This document shows, in pieces, positions 1 to 7,842 of a stretch of 64,000 nucleotides of DNA. Made by a program: the position numbers and the translations under genes. Location of the stretch: the NCBI GenBank assembly GCA_964611645.1, contig CAZTAO010000001.1:124001-188000 (forward strand), written 5' to 3'. Each line of letters starts with the position of its first letter. The stretch's first letter is position 1. Under the pieces are notes generated by a model. That model searched no databases and was not told the origin of the DNA. It saw nothing but the letters and a program-made list of their open reading frames with translations. Origin of the DNA: CAZTAO01 sp964611645. GTDB lineage: Bacteria; Armatimonadota; UBA5829.

Positions 1-646
1 CAACGATGAGAGCGCCACGTACGGCGGAGTCCACATCGACTGGCGCGAGGGTGGGGGGCAGATTATCGGCGAAGGCTGCCACTGGCTGGACCTCATCTGC
101 TGGATGCTTGAGCAGAGGCCGGTGCGGGTGACTGCGGTCGGCAGCACCAGGCTTAACTATGTGATCAATATCGAGTTCGCCGATGGCTCGATCGGCTGCC
201 TCTTCTTCTGTGCCGGCGGGTCATTCGAGTATCCCAAGGAGTTGGTGGAGATCCAGGATCACGGTAAGATATTCCGCAGTGAGTGCTTTGTGGAGAACCA
301 GTGCTTTGGGCTGGGCGAGCGGACGGTCAAGACATTCCCGTTGCAGTTCGACTTCCATCCGGAGATCGGCCAACAGGGCGGCATGAGCGGCTACCTGGAG
401 AAGATCGACGCGATGGGTAACGACTACGTCGCAACCGGCAAGCTGCAGTATGTCTTCCCGGACAAAGGCCACTTCAACCTGCTCAAGGCCTTCGCCGACG
501 CCGTGATCGATGACCTGCCGTCCCCGCTCGACGAGGTAGCCGGCACCCAGGCTACATACCTGAGCCAAAGGGCGATGGACTCAATCCGCCTCGGCGCCCC
601 GCTTCCGATAAACATAGAAGACTGGGAAATGTACGTGCACGTGTAG
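1..646 (+). CDS. Gfo/Idh/MocA family oxidoreductase, 3' part
   Basis: The gene enters from the left edge with its reading frame open from base 2, and 214 codons are visible. The peptide GEGCHWLDLICWML near the start matches the helix following the central sheet in the C-terminal domain of Gfo/Idh/MocA NAD(P)-dependent sugar and inositol dehydrogenases, where EGxHxxD is typical. The rest (VTAVGSTR, ADGSIGCLFF, then RAMDSIRLGAPL close to the end) fits the usual C-terminal domain. The N-terminal Rossmann fold is outside the window, so the substrate cannot be named. The next gene on this strand is about 360 bases away behind a repeat-rich gap, so this gene probably closes its own transcription unit. 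Family assignment is fairly sure; the specific function is not known. Confidence 0.75.
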   Translation, partial: NDESATYGGVHIDWREGGGQIIGEGCHWLDLICWMLEQRPVRVTAVGSTRLNYVINIEFADGSIGCLFFCAGGSFEYPKELVEIQDHGKIFRSECFVENQCFGLGERTVKTFPLQFDFHPEIGQQGGMSGYLEKIDAMGNDYVATGKLQYVFPDKGHFNLLKAFADAVIDDLPSPLDEVAGTQATYLSQRAMDSIRLGAPLPINIEDWEMYVHV

Positions 647-654
647 CCAATTAC

Positions 655-889
655 CCCTCCTCGCAGGAGCAGGGCAATCGCTTTAGAGATTCGATACAAC
701 TTATAGCACCCGAATTGCACATGGAGAGACAGTGTTGGACATGCCAACTAGGCGTGGACTGCCGAAAACCGGTTCCACCAGAACCATCATCGGACCACGC
801 AAAGTTGCGAATTTGCCCCCAAAAGCCCTCCAAAGTTTCTAAAGCGATTGCCCTGTCGCAGGAGGGGGCTAGGGGGCGGTTCCTTCGAC
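655..889. repeat. Inverted-repeat-flanked, MITE-like element between the oxidoreductase and kdsD
   Basis: The gap 647-1007 holds no convincing gene. Its ends carry a perfect 18-base inverted repeat: CAGGGCAATCGCTTTAGA at 670-687 and its reverse complement at 838-855. Outside the arms are short CTCCTCGCAGGAG-like and GTCGCAGGAGG palindromic pieces. The right end (862-889) continues as a GGGGGCTAGGGGGCGGTT-containing stretch that recurs identically at 33938-33965. The layout suggests a non-autonomous palindromic element; no transposase is present. Confidence 0.6.
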
Positions 890-960
890 GTCGGGCCTAA
901 CCGACAGACCAGACGACGGGAGAGCCTCACCTTCGCGGAGAGGGAGCGGCTGTCGCAGAA

Positions 961-989
961 TTGTCAAAACATCGTAGTGCTGGTATAAT
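961..989 (+). promoter_or_regulatory. Sigma70-type promoter of the kds operon
   Basis: A -35 box TTGTCA (961-966) is separated by 17 bases from a perfect -10 box TATAAT (984-989). The -10 is preceded by TG one base upstream (TGGTATAAT), so it is also an extended -10. Transcription would begin near 996, giving a very short leader before the TTG start of kdsD at 1008. Confidence 0.75.
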
Positions 990-1007
990 CTTGGCGGGAG
1001 TGATGAA

Positions 1008-2000
1008 TTGACTCAGTTTACCGATATTGACATACAAAACGCCCTCTCCAGGGCTGAAGCTACCCTCAGAAATGAGGCTGAAGCGATACTCAGCCTCGTC
1101 CCCAGGCTGGACCAGTCGTTTGTAGACGCAGTCAAGCTGGTGTTGGGGTGCAAGGGGCGCTTGGTGGTCACGGGGATGGGCAAATCCGGCGCGATTGGCC
1201 GCAAAATCGCCGGCACATTCGCCAGTACAGGCACGCCTTCCCTATTCCTCCACCCCGCCGAGGGTATACACGGCGACCTTGGAATGGTCACTTCACAAGA
1301 TGTTGTGCTGGCCTTGTCCAATAGTGGAGAGACAGAGGAGATAGTCAGCATCCTACCTGCAATAGCCCGAATCGGAGCAAAACTGATCGCCCTCATCGGT
1401 CGGGTCGACTCCACCCTTGGTTCGTATTCGCAGGTGTGTCTGAACGTGGAAGTTGAGTGCGAGGCATGTCCGCTCGGCCTTGCCCCAACTACCAGCGCCA
1501 CCGCCGCGCTTGCCATGGGCGATGCCCTTGCGCTTGCGGTGATGGAGGCGCGGCACTTCACCAAGGACGACTACGCCCTGCTTCACCCCGGCGGGAGCCT
1601 CGGAAGACAGTTGCTGCTAAGAATATCTGATGTTATGCGCACCGGTGAAGCGATGGCGGTGGTGACCCGGGAGATACCACTGAGGGATGTCCTGTTCGCC
1701 ATAACAAAGGCCGGAGCAGGTGCGGCCTGTGTTGTTGAGCCTGACGGCTCGCTAGCTGGGATAATAACCGACGGCGATGTCCGGCGCGCTCTTCTCGCGG
1801 ACGACAATGCCCTCTCCAGGCCGGCGGGCGAGGTGATGACCGCAGGCTGCAGGACCATAAGCCCCGACAAGCTTGCCACCGAAGGCCTTCATGCGTTGGA
1901 ATCCCCGCCCAGGCCGATTGGCGAGATTCCCGTGGTGGATTGCGGCAAGCCGGTCGGGATGCTGATGCTCAAAGACCTTGTCGCGGCCGGCATAGTATGA
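1008..2000 (+). CDS. kdsD: Arabinose-5-phosphate isomerase (KdsD/KpsF/GutQ family)
   Basis: This 330-residue cytoplasmic enzyme interconverts ribulose 5-phosphate and arabinose 5-phosphate, the first committed step to Kdo for LPS. An N-terminal SIS domain covers roughly residues 35-185, with the sugar-phosphate motifs GMGKSG, HPAEGIHGDLGM and SNSGET. Two CBS domains follow to the C terminus (about 205-325), as in full-length KdsD. The start is TTG at 1008 after a GGCGGGAG Shine-Dalgarno region; no better ATG lies in frame upstream. Its stop overlaps the start of kdsC (ATGA), so the two are translationally coupled. The neighbour kdsC encodes a later step of the same pathway, which supports the KdsD rather than the GutQ assignment. 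Strong promoter immediately upstream. Confidence 0.93.
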   Translation: MTQFTDIDIQNALSRAEATLRNEAEAILSLVPRLDQSFVDAVKLVLGCKGRLVVTGMGKSGAIGRKIAGTFASTGTPSLFLHPAEGIHGDLGMVTSQDVVLALSNSGETEEIVSILPAIARIGAKLIALIGRVDSTLGSYSQVCLNVEVECEACPLGLAPTTSATAALAMGDALALAVMEARHFTKDDYALLHPGGSLGRQLLLRISDVMRTGEAMAVVTREIPLRDVLFAITKAGAGAACVVEPDGSLAGIITDGDVRRALLADDNALSRPAGEVMTAGCRTISPDKLATEGLHALESPPRPIGEIPVVDCGKPVGMLMLKDLVAAGIV

Positions 2001-2560
2001 TCGCCGAGAGGCTGGCCAGGATCAAGCTGCTGGCGATGGATATCGACGGCACCCTCACCGACGGCAAGCTGTTATTCATAGACGGCCGCGAGATCAAGCA
2101 GTTCAGCGTGTATGACGGCCTTGGAATCCGGCTGGCGATGAAAGTCGGGCTGGATATTGCGTGGGTGTCGGGCAACTGCTCCCAGGCGGTCGCGGACAGG
2201 GCCAGGATGCTGGAAGTAACGGACCTGCTTCAGGGGGTGCGGCTCAAATCCCGGGCGATGGCAGAGCTGATATCCCGCAAGGGACTTGCGCCCGAGGAAG
2301 TCGCGTTCATCGGAGATGATCTCAACGACCTGCCTGCGTTTGAAGTAGTTGGAGTGAGTATTGCCACGGCTAATGCCGCGGCTGAAGTGAAAGAAAAGGC
2401 CGATTGCGTCACACAGAGGGCGGGCGGCGACGGAGCAGTTAGAGAGGCTATTGAGAGTATACTCAAGGCCAGGGGAGAATGGGACATGGCTTTACACAAG
2501 TTTCTGGAAATGCTGAAAGCTGAAGATGCCGAGGGGCCGACCGGAGGCACGGTGGCCTGA
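1997..2560 (+). CDS. kdsC: 3-deoxy-D-manno-octulosonate 8-phosphate phosphatase
   Basis: A 187-residue HAD-superfamily C0 phosphatase that removes the phosphate from Kdo-8-phosphate. HAD motif I is MDIDGTLTDG near residue 14, motif II is WVSGN, and motif III/IV is FIGDDLNDLPAFE. The short length without a cap domain is typical of tetrameric KdsC. The start ATG at 1997 overlaps the kdsD stop by four bases; a longer upstream reading would lie wholly inside kdsD and is rejected. The C terminus has a tail of about 25 residues rich in Glu, Ala and Gly beyond the usual KdsC end. The stop overlaps the following metallophosphatase start by one base. kdsA and kdsB are not in the window. Confidence 0.92.
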   Translation: MIAERLARIKLLAMDIDGTLTDGKLLFIDGREIKQFSVYDGLGIRLAMKVGLDIAWVSGNCSQAVADRARMLEVTDLLQGVRLKSRAMAELISRKGLAPEEVAFIGDDLNDLPAFEVVGVSIATANAAAEVKEKADCVTQRAGGDGAVREAIESILKARGEWDMALHKFLEMLKAEDAEGPTGGTVA

Positions 2561-3303
2561 TGGCAAGAGTATGTATTTTCCACACCTCCGATATGCACAA
2601 CAAACTGACTACCGATATTGCCGACCAGATTGCCAAGCTCAAGAAAGCTGAGCCTGGAAGCCTATATCTGGATTCCGGCGATGCTCTTTCCGCTGGCAAT
2701 ATCTTCTGGCGGCCATTTGGCGAGCCGATTCTGGACCTGATGAACTCCGTCCCATGCGATGCTATGTGCATGGGCAACCGCGAGTTCCACTTCTCCCGAA
2801 CAGGCATCCGCTCCAAGCTCTCCAAGGCCAAGTTTCCGATCCTCACAGCTAACCTGCGGGGGCTGGAGAATGTGTCTGACACCAAGGTGGAACCGTATAA
2901 GATCTTCGAGGTCAACGGCGTCAGGGTGGCGGTGTTTGGGCTGACCGTTCCGGCTATCAGGACCGGGGCCTTTGTCAGCAGGATGTATGGCGTGTATTTC
3001 GCTGACCCGCGCGAGACCTCTTCCGAACTTGTTCCGAAGCTCCGAGAGCAGGCGGATGTGGTGGTTGCCCTCACTCATATCGGAATGCGCAAGGACAAGG
3101 AATTGGCTGAGAAGGTCAGCGGTATCGATGTCATTCTTGGCGGACACAGCCACAGCAAACGTCACAGGAAACTCAATGACAGCCTGATAGTTCACCACGG
3201 CTACAGGGCGCACTGGGTTGGCAAAGTGGTGATAGACTTCGACGGTAAGTCGGTGAGTGTCAGTCAGGAAGTGATCCCGCTCGATGACGTAGGGGCCCGG
3301 TAG
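2560..3303 (+). CDS. Metallophosphatase, 5'-nucleotidase/UshA-like catalytic domain
   Basis: A 247-residue calcineurin-like phosphoesterase. The di-metal motifs are visible in order: D-x-H in TSDMHN (residue about 11), GD in LDSGDAL, GNRE (the usual GNHE with His replaced by Arg), THIG, and GGHSHS near residue 195. No signal peptide is evident, and the C-terminal substrate domain of UshA-type nucleotidases is missing, so this is the catalytic domain alone and probably cytoplasmic. Start and stop each overlap neighbouring genes by one base, so it is an integral member of the Kdo/glycosyltransferase operon. Its substrate is unknown; a nucleotide or sugar-phosphate intermediate of envelope synthesis is an inference from position. 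The Arg at the GNHE position may change activity. Confidence 0.8.
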   Translation: MARVCIFHTSDMHNKLTTDIADQIAKLKKAEPGSLYLDSGDALSAGNIFWRPFGEPILDLMNSVPCDAMCMGNREFHFSRTGIRSKLSKAKFPILTANLRGLENVSDTKVEPYKIFEVNGVRVAVFGLTVPAIRTGAFVSRMYGVYFADPRETSSELVPKLREQADVVVALTHIGMRKDKELAEKVSGIDVILGGHSHSKRHRKLNDSLIVHHGYRAHWVGKVVIDFDGKSVSVSQEVIPLDDVGAR

Positions 3304-5357
3304 TGTCGGCAAGCTTGCTGGCGGTGTTTGTTTCGGCGATAGTTCTGCTGGCGGGATTTGGGGCCGGCCACCTGCTGAGGCGGCTGTGGACGGAAGCGGA
3401 GAGCAGAGAGCAGAGGGCAGAGAGCAGCCGCCAGACCTCATCCTCAGCTCCTCAGCTCCTCAGCTTCTCGGCTACTCTCATCTCCACCCTACTCGGCCTC
3501 GGGTTTCTCTCCTACCTGATCTTTCTCTTTGGCATTCTGGGGCTTCTTGGTGCCATTTGGCCGTCAATTCTCATCGGTCTGATTGTAGTGCTGGCTGTGT
3601 ATGCCGGTGTTGTAATAGTCAGAGCACTGCTTGCAAGGCCGAAGAAGCAGGAAGCCACATCGCAGAAAGCCCGCTCAGGCAAACGCCAGGCTGAGATGGC
3701 CGCACCAGCCGCCGCGACCTCCATCGAGACTTGGATTGTCCTTGCTGTCTGTGCGATTACCGGGATCGCTGTCCTGATTTGCGCTCTCGCCCCATCCGCT
3801 ATGGACGACTGGGATTCCCTCGCCTACCATCTCACCCTGCCCAGGCTCTATCTGGAACACGGTGGCATCTATCACATAACCACGTTCTCCCACTCCAATT
3901 TTCCTCTGCTGGAGGAGATGCTGTTTCTTCCGGGGGTTGCGTTGGGGCTGCCGGTGGCTGCCAAGCTGATGCACTTCTGGTATGGAGTGATGTTGGTGGG
4001 TTCGGTAGCCCTGTTGGCAAAACGCCGCTTCGGACGTGACGCGGGGGCGCTGGCTGCGGTCGGCGTGATAAGTATTCCGATGATCCTATGGGAAGCCACC
4101 ACCGCCTACAACGACCTCGCCACCGCCGCCTACACGGTCCTTGCCATCTATTTCGTCACGGAGTACCTTGAAAGCCGATCGGCTAAGACATTGGTCGGAT
4201 GCGGGCTGGCGTGCGGCTTCGCCGCGGCAACCAAGATGACAGGGCTCTCGGTGCTGGGGATAGCGGTTATGTGGCTGGTTGTCGACGGAATCGCCAGTGG
4301 AAAGCAGAGGGCAGAGAGCGGAGAGCAGAGAGCAGAGGGAGGCGGAGAAGACGCGGTTCCTTCTCGGCTTCTCGGCTCCTCAGCTTCTCAGCTACTCAAG
4401 GCGGTTCTCACAATAGTCCTCATTGGCATCGCTGCCTGCTTCCCGTGGTATCTGCGGGCGTGGATATATACCGGCAACCCGGTATACCCGTTCTTCTACT
4501 CAATCTTTGGAGGCCGAGACTGGACCCCCGAGCTCGCCAAGATCTACTCAAACTCACAGGCCCATTTCGGCACGGGCCACACTCTGATCTCGCTTCTGCG
4601 TCTGCCCTACGACCTAATGGTCAGCCCGGAGCGATTCTACGACACCCCCGGCCTCTACGTTGGCCCGATTATGCTCGCAATCGTCCCGTTCGCCCTGCTG
4701 GTCATCCGCAGGCGGAACCGCGCCTTGTTGGGGCTTGTAGGGTGCTTTGTGGCGTTTCTGGCTGTCTGGTTCGTCCTGACCCACCAAAGCCGATACCTCA
4801 TCCCCGCGCTGGTCCTGGGTTCCGCGCTGATCGCGGGCGTATGCGCGGCCAACCGCGACATCCGCGTGCTCAAGATTGCAGCCTATGCGGTATTCATCGG
4901 AGGCCTGGCTATCGGCTGGTTCTCCGGTTCTCCAATGAGCCTCGGGGTGATGCTGGCGAAGCGTTGGCCGGTGGTGTCGGGCGCACAGACACAGCACGAA
5001 TACCTCAGGCATTCTCTTGACATCTATCTCGCCGAAGACTACATCAACCGCTATTCTCCCAGGCAGACCAGAGTCGCACTCTTTGGAGACACCAGAGCAT
5101 TCTACCTGGAGAAGCCTTTTGACTGGTGCGACTACGGCCACAACACCCAGTTCAGCCGCAAGTTCTCAGACGGCGACGAGCTGATAACCGAACTCGCAAT
5201 TAACGGAAACACTCACGTTATGGTCAATACGGCCTTCCTTCCCAAAGACGGCAACACCCCCGCTTTGCTAGATGCCATCAATCGCGGTAAACTAAAGCAG
5301 GTGTTCCCCAATACGCCGGACTACGGAAGGGTGCGCGTGTACGAATTGGCCAGATGA
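3303..5357 (+). CDS. Membrane glycosyltransferase, GT39/ArnT-like (GT-C fold)
   Basis: A 684-residue polytopic membrane protein. After an N-terminal membrane segment and further hydrophobic segments comes DDWDSLAYH at about residues 165-175, an acidic first-loop motif like that of GT-C enzymes that use polyprenyl-phosphate sugars. Many further membrane helices follow, and a soluble periplasmic tail of about 130 residues ends the protein. The start is GTG at 3303, overlapping the previous stop by one base. The gene contains two low-complexity insertions, around residues 31-57 and 335-364, made of AGAGAGC heptads followed by CCTCAGCT-like octads. They keep the frame and fall outside the recognisable hydrophobic segments. 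The next gene, a GT2, overlaps by four bases and could make the lipid-linked sugar donor. Substrate unknown. Confidence 0.8.
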   Translation: MSASLLAVFVSAIVLLAGFGAGHLLRRLWTEAESREQRAESSRQTSSSAPQLLSFSATLISTLLGLGFLSYLIFLFGILGLLGAIWPSILIGLIVVLAVYAGVVIVRALLARPKKQEATSQKARSGKRQAEMAAPAAATSIETWIVLAVCAITGIAVLICALAPSAMDDWDSLAYHLTLPRLYLEHGGIYHITTFSHSNFPLLEEMLFLPGVALGLPVAAKLMHFWYGVMLVGSVALLAKRRFGRDAGALAAVGVISIPMILWEATTAYNDLATAAYTVLAIYFVTEYLESRSAKTLVGCGLACGFAAATKMTGLSVLGIAVMWLVVDGIASGKQRAESGEQRAEGGGEDAVPSRLLGSSASQLLKAVLTIVLIGIAACFPWYLRAWIYTGNPVYPFFYSIFGGRDWTPELAKIYSNSQAHFGTGHTLISLLRLPYDLMVSPERFYDTPGLYVGPIMLAIVPFALLVIRRRNRALLGLVGCFVAFLAVWFVLTHQSRYLIPALVLGSALIAGVCAANRDIRVLKIAAYAVFIGGLAIGWFSGSPMSLGVMLAKRWPVVSGAQTQHEYLRHSLDIYLAEDYINRYSPRQTRVALFGDTRAFYLEKPFDWCDYGHNTQFSRKFSDGDELITELAINGNTHVMVNTAFLPKDGNTPALLDAINRGKLKQVFPNTPDYGRVRVYELAR
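3398..3473 (+). repeat. Heptad plus octad tandem repeat inside the GT39-like gene, copy 1
   Basis: Four heptads close to AGAGAGC (3398-3425) are followed, after a 16-base spacer, by four octads CCTCAGCT/TCTCGGCT (3442-3473). In frame they encode a Glu/Arg/Ser/Ala-rich and then Ser/Pro/Leu-rich linker. The same composite order occurs at 4306-4393. Confidence 0.85.
4306..4393 (+). repeat. Heptad plus octad tandem repeat inside the GT39-like gene, copy 2
   Basis: AGAGAGC-type heptads (4306-4338) are followed by four octads TCTCGGCT/CCTCAGCT/TCTCAGCT (4362-4393), the same composite as at 3398-3473. Both copies end in ACTC. The reading frame stays open through it. Confidence 0.85.
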
Positions 5358-6025
5358 AACTAAGCGTTATCATCCCCGTCTACAACGAAATAGACACCAT
5401 CGATGAAGTCCTCAAGAGGGTTCGCGCGGTCGATGTCGACAAGGAGATCATCGCGACTGACGACTGCTCTACGGACGGCACACGCGAGTTCCTCCGCACC
5501 CAGCCGGACATCAAGCTTCTGGAGAATCCCACCAACCTTGGCAAGGGCGCGGGGATAAGGCAGGCTCTCGCGGCGGCGACCGGCGACATAATCATCATTC
5601 AGGATGCAGACCTGGAATACAACCCGCAGGACTACCACGCAATGATCGCCCCGATAGAAAGAGGAGAGGCGGATATCGTCTACGGGACAAGGTTCATCGG
5701 CGCAAGGCCGAAGATGAAGCTTGCCAACTTCATAGCCAACAAGGTTTTCGCGCTAATGGCCAGCGTGCTCTACCGCAGACATATAACCGACGAAGCCACC
5801 TGCTATAAAGCATTCCGCGCCGATGTGATCAAGAATCTGGACCTCCACTGTTCCCGCTTCGAGTTCTGCCCGGAGGTAACCGGCAGGCTCCTCAAGCGCG
5901 ACTACAGATACGCCGAGGTCCCGATCAGCTACTACCCAAGAACCCACGCCCAGGGCAAGAAGATCACCTGGCAAGACGGAATAGAGTGCATCTGGACGCT
6001 CATTAAATATAGATTTACGGGATAA
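5354..6025 (+). CDS. Glycosyltransferase family 2, dolichol-phosphate-mannose-synthase type
   Basis: A 223-residue GT-A fold enzyme expected to load a sugar from a nucleotide donor onto polyprenyl phosphate. The N-terminal motif VIIPVYNE, then TDDCSTDGT (usually VDDxSTDGT, here with Thr), NxGKGAGIRQAL, and the metal-binding DADLEYNP are all in place. The short family tail lacks C-terminal membrane helices, so it is a peripheral enzyme on the inner face. It overlaps the GT39-like gene by four bases. The pair fits a two-step scheme: GT2 makes polyprenyl-phosphate sugar and the GT39-like enzyme transfers it outside. This is the last gene of the kds operon; a short GGTTCG/CGAACC hairpin follows at about 6034-6050 but has no T-run. 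Confidence 0.88.
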   Translation: MKLSVIIPVYNEIDTIDEVLKRVRAVDVDKEIIATDDCSTDGTREFLRTQPDIKLLENPTNLGKGAGIRQALAAATGDIIIIQDADLEYNPQDYHAMIAPIERGEADIVYGTRFIGARPKMKLANFIANKVFALMASVLYRRHITDEATCYKAFRADVIKNLDLHCSRFEFCPEVTGRLLKRDYRYAEVPISYYPRTHAQGKKITWQDGIECIWTLIKYRFTG

Positions 6026-6083
6026 TATCGAGGTTCGATGTCCGAACCGTAGTGACGCAGACTAGCGCGCAATGCGTCGATGT

Positions 6084-6113
6084 TTGCATTTTGTGCGGTC
6101 GTAACGGTATATT
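6084..6113 (+). promoter_or_regulatory. Putative promoter of the mntA-hepT pair
   Basis: A -35-like TTGCAT (6084-6089) lies 18 bases before TATATT (6108-6113). Transcription would start about 10-15 bases before the mntA start codon. Confidence 0.5.
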
Positions 6114-6127
6114 GTAATGCAGGTTGG

Positions 6128-6430
6128 ATGACGATGATCAGACTGGACTTGGACAAGAAAATGATAGCGGATTTCTGCCGCAATTGGCACGTGGCGGAGA
6201 TGTCGGTTTTCGGCTCGGCGCTTCGTGACGACTTCCGCCCGGATAGCGATGTTGATGTGATGGTGACCTTCGAGCCGGATGCCAGAATCGGCCTGATTGG
6301 TTTTTCGCAGATGCAGATCGAGCTCTCACAGATGCTCGGACGGGAGGTTGATCTGGTCACGAAAAAAGGCCTTAAGCCTCGAATTCGTGAGCGTGTGATC
6401 AGCGAATCGGAACTGCTTTATGCGGCGTGA
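6128..6430 (+). CDS. mntA: MntA-like minimal nucleotidyltransferase antitoxin
   Basis: A protein of about 100 residues with the minimal nucleotidyltransferase fold. The signature GSALRDDFRPDSDVDVMV carries the GS motif and the paired Asp residues (SDVDV) that bind metal; a third acidic position is in EVDLVTK. In MntA-HepT modules this enzyme AMPylates a Tyr of the partner toxin, which inactivates it. ATG at 6128 or 6134 is possible; AGGTTGG just upstream serves either. It overlaps the next gene by 11 bases, the standard arrangement for this toxin-antitoxin type. A function in toxin neutralisation is known for the family and inferred here. Confidence 0.85.
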   Translation: MTMIRLDLDKKMIADFCRNWHVAEMSVFGSALRDDFRPDSDVDVMVTFEPDARIGLIGFSQMQIELSQMLGREVDLVTKKGLKPRIRERVISESELLYAA

Positions 6431-6767
6431 TGGTGCCTACCTTACGGATATCGCAGAAGCATGCGAAGACATAGCGGCCTTTGTTGCAGGTACAGACGAG
6501 CAGTCATTTATGTCTGACGCACTGCGCGCCTCTGCAGTTCTCCAGAAATTGACCGTTATCGGTGAAGCGATTGCCCGGCTTTCCCCGGACTTGAAGACCC
6601 GCTATCCAGCTATTAAGTGGTCTGCTATCTCTGCGATGCGCAATCGTATTGTGCATGGCTACTTCGATATAGATTTTGAGCTTATCTGGATGGCAGCCAT
6701 TCAGGAATGTCCCCAATTGCGACAACAGGTGCAAACCATCCTCAACTCCGATCAAAGCCTCTCTTGA
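6420..6767 (+). CDS. hepT: HepT-like HEPN-domain ribonuclease toxin (DUF86)
   Basis: A 115-residue all-helical HEPN protein. The catalytic RX4-6H motif with trailing Tyr is present as RNRIVHGY near residues 78-85; the Tyr is the residue AMPylated by MntA in characterised pairs. An earlier KLTVIGEAI stretch is also typical of DUF86. The start ATG at 6420 is embedded in the last codons of mntA. The pair is complete, with all catalytic residues intact, so it is probably functional. It sits between the envelope operon and an unrelated gene and is likely a mobile stability or defence module. Confidence 0.88.
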   Translation: MRRDGAYLTDIAEACEDIAAFVAGTDEQSFMSDALRASAVLQKLTVIGEAIARLSPDLKTRYPAIKWSAISAMRNRIVHGYFDIDFELIWMAAIQECPQLRQQVQTILNSDQSLS

Positions 6768-6798
6768 CGCCACATACCCACATCCAAGGAACTGATCT

Positions 6799-7758
6799 AT
6801 GCCATCACGATACCAATCCATCGACCTCACAAACCTTCGCACCATGCCAATTGCCGACCGCAAGAGCAAGGTCAGCGCAAAGGACTTCGCCAAACCCATC
6901 GCCGCGGGAGCCAATATCGGCGCGCTGATAGACTCCCTGCCCGACATCCTCGCCGGCCAGACCATCAAGACCCTGGCATCCAGGATCGCGCGGGCGAGGG
7001 AGCTAGGCAAGCCGGTGGTGGTATCCATGGGGGCGCATGTTATCAAGTGCGGCCTCAGCCCGGTGCTTATCGACCTGATGAAGCGCGGGGTCATCACAGC
7101 CCTGGCTATGAACGGCGCGGGGGCCATCCACGACTCCGAGATAGCCCTGTTCGGCGAGACTTCCGAGGATGTGGTGGATGGCATGCGAAGTGGCATGTTC
7201 GGTATGGCACAAGACACCGCCGACTTCCTCAACGGCTGCGCCCAAACCGCCTCCGATGAGCAACTGGGCTTCGGGGAATGCTTGGGAAGAAGCCTCATAG
7301 AGCGCGCCGCGCCCAATGCCTCGGTCAGCCTGCTGGCGTCGGCCTACGAACTGGGCGTGCCCGTGACGGTCCATGTCTGCATCGGCTGTGATATAGTCCA
7401 CATGCACCCGTCCGCGTCAGGCGCGGCCATCGGTGACGCCTCCATGCGAGACTTCCGCATCCTGACTCACGCGATGCGCGAGCTTGGGGGCGGCGGTGTT
7501 CTGATGAACCTTGGCTCGGCGGTAGTCCTGCCGGAGGTAGTCCTCAAAGCAATGACCACCCTCATCAACCTCGGCTACGACTTGAGCGGTATGACCGGTT
7601 TCAACCTGGACTTCGTGCAAGCCTACCGTTCCAACACCCAGGTAGTCGCAAGGGTAAAGGAAATCGGCGGCACAGGCCTGGTCCTAACCGGCCACCACGA
7701 ACTAATGCTCCCCCTGATTGCGGGGGCAGTGATCGAGCGAATAGCCAATAGCCAATAG
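6799..7758 (+). CDS. Deoxyhypusine synthase-like protein
   Basis: A 319-residue soluble protein with the features of a bacterial deoxyhypusine-synthase-like family: SMGAHVIKCGLSPVLIDLM, TALAMNGAGAIHDSEIAL, TSEDV, HVCIGCDIVHMHPSASG, LNLGSAVVLPEV and a C-terminal GLVLTGHHELMLPL. True deoxyhypusine synthases modify eIF5A with spermidine; bacterial relatives often lack that target and some act as homospermidine synthases. No polyamine gene lies next to it. The start ATG at 6799 follows AAGGAACTG. The last codons (…ANSQ, stop) lie inside an ATAGCCA heptanucleotide tandem repeat, so the native C terminus may have been trimmed or extended by repeat invasion. Family is moderately sure; reaction is unknown. 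Confidence 0.55.
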   Translation: MPSRYQSIDLTNLRTMPIADRKSKVSAKDFAKPIAAGANIGALIDSLPDILAGQTIKTLASRIARARELGKPVVVSMGAHVIKCGLSPVLIDLMKRGVITALAMNGAGAIHDSEIALFGETSEDVVDGMRSGMFGMAQDTADFLNGCAQTASDEQLGFGECLGRSLIERAAPNASVSLLASAYELGVPVTVHVCIGCDIVHMHPSASGAAIGDASMRDFRILTHAMRELGGGGVLMNLGSAVVLPEVVLKAMTTLINLGYDLSGMTGFNLDFVQAYRSNTQVVARVKEIGGTGLVLTGHHELMLPLIAGAVIERIANSQ

Positions 7759-7842
7759 CCAATAGCCAATAGCCAATAGCAGAGAGCAGAGAGCAGAGAG
7801 CAGAGAGCAGAGAGCAGAGAGCAGAGAGCAGAGAAGCCGAGA
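7741..7842 (+). repeat. Two abutting heptanucleotide tandem repeats
   Basis: ATAGCCA is repeated five times plus five bases (7741-7780), directly followed by seven perfect copies of AGAGAGC (7781-7829) and a decayed tail with AGCCGAGA (to about 7842). The first array supplies the stop codon of the upstream gene. The second array has the same unit as the arrays inside the GT39-like gene. The rest of the gap to 8041 shows no gene. Confidence 0.9.

Noticed and set aside
655..900. Small open frame in the gap before kdsD
   Set aside because: It lies within the inverted-repeat element, has no good ribosome-binding site and no recognisable protein.
7741..7842. Possible CRISPR-like array
   Set aside because: The units are seven bases long and directly contiguous without spacers; this is a tandem microsatellite. 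The same holds for 32562-32638.
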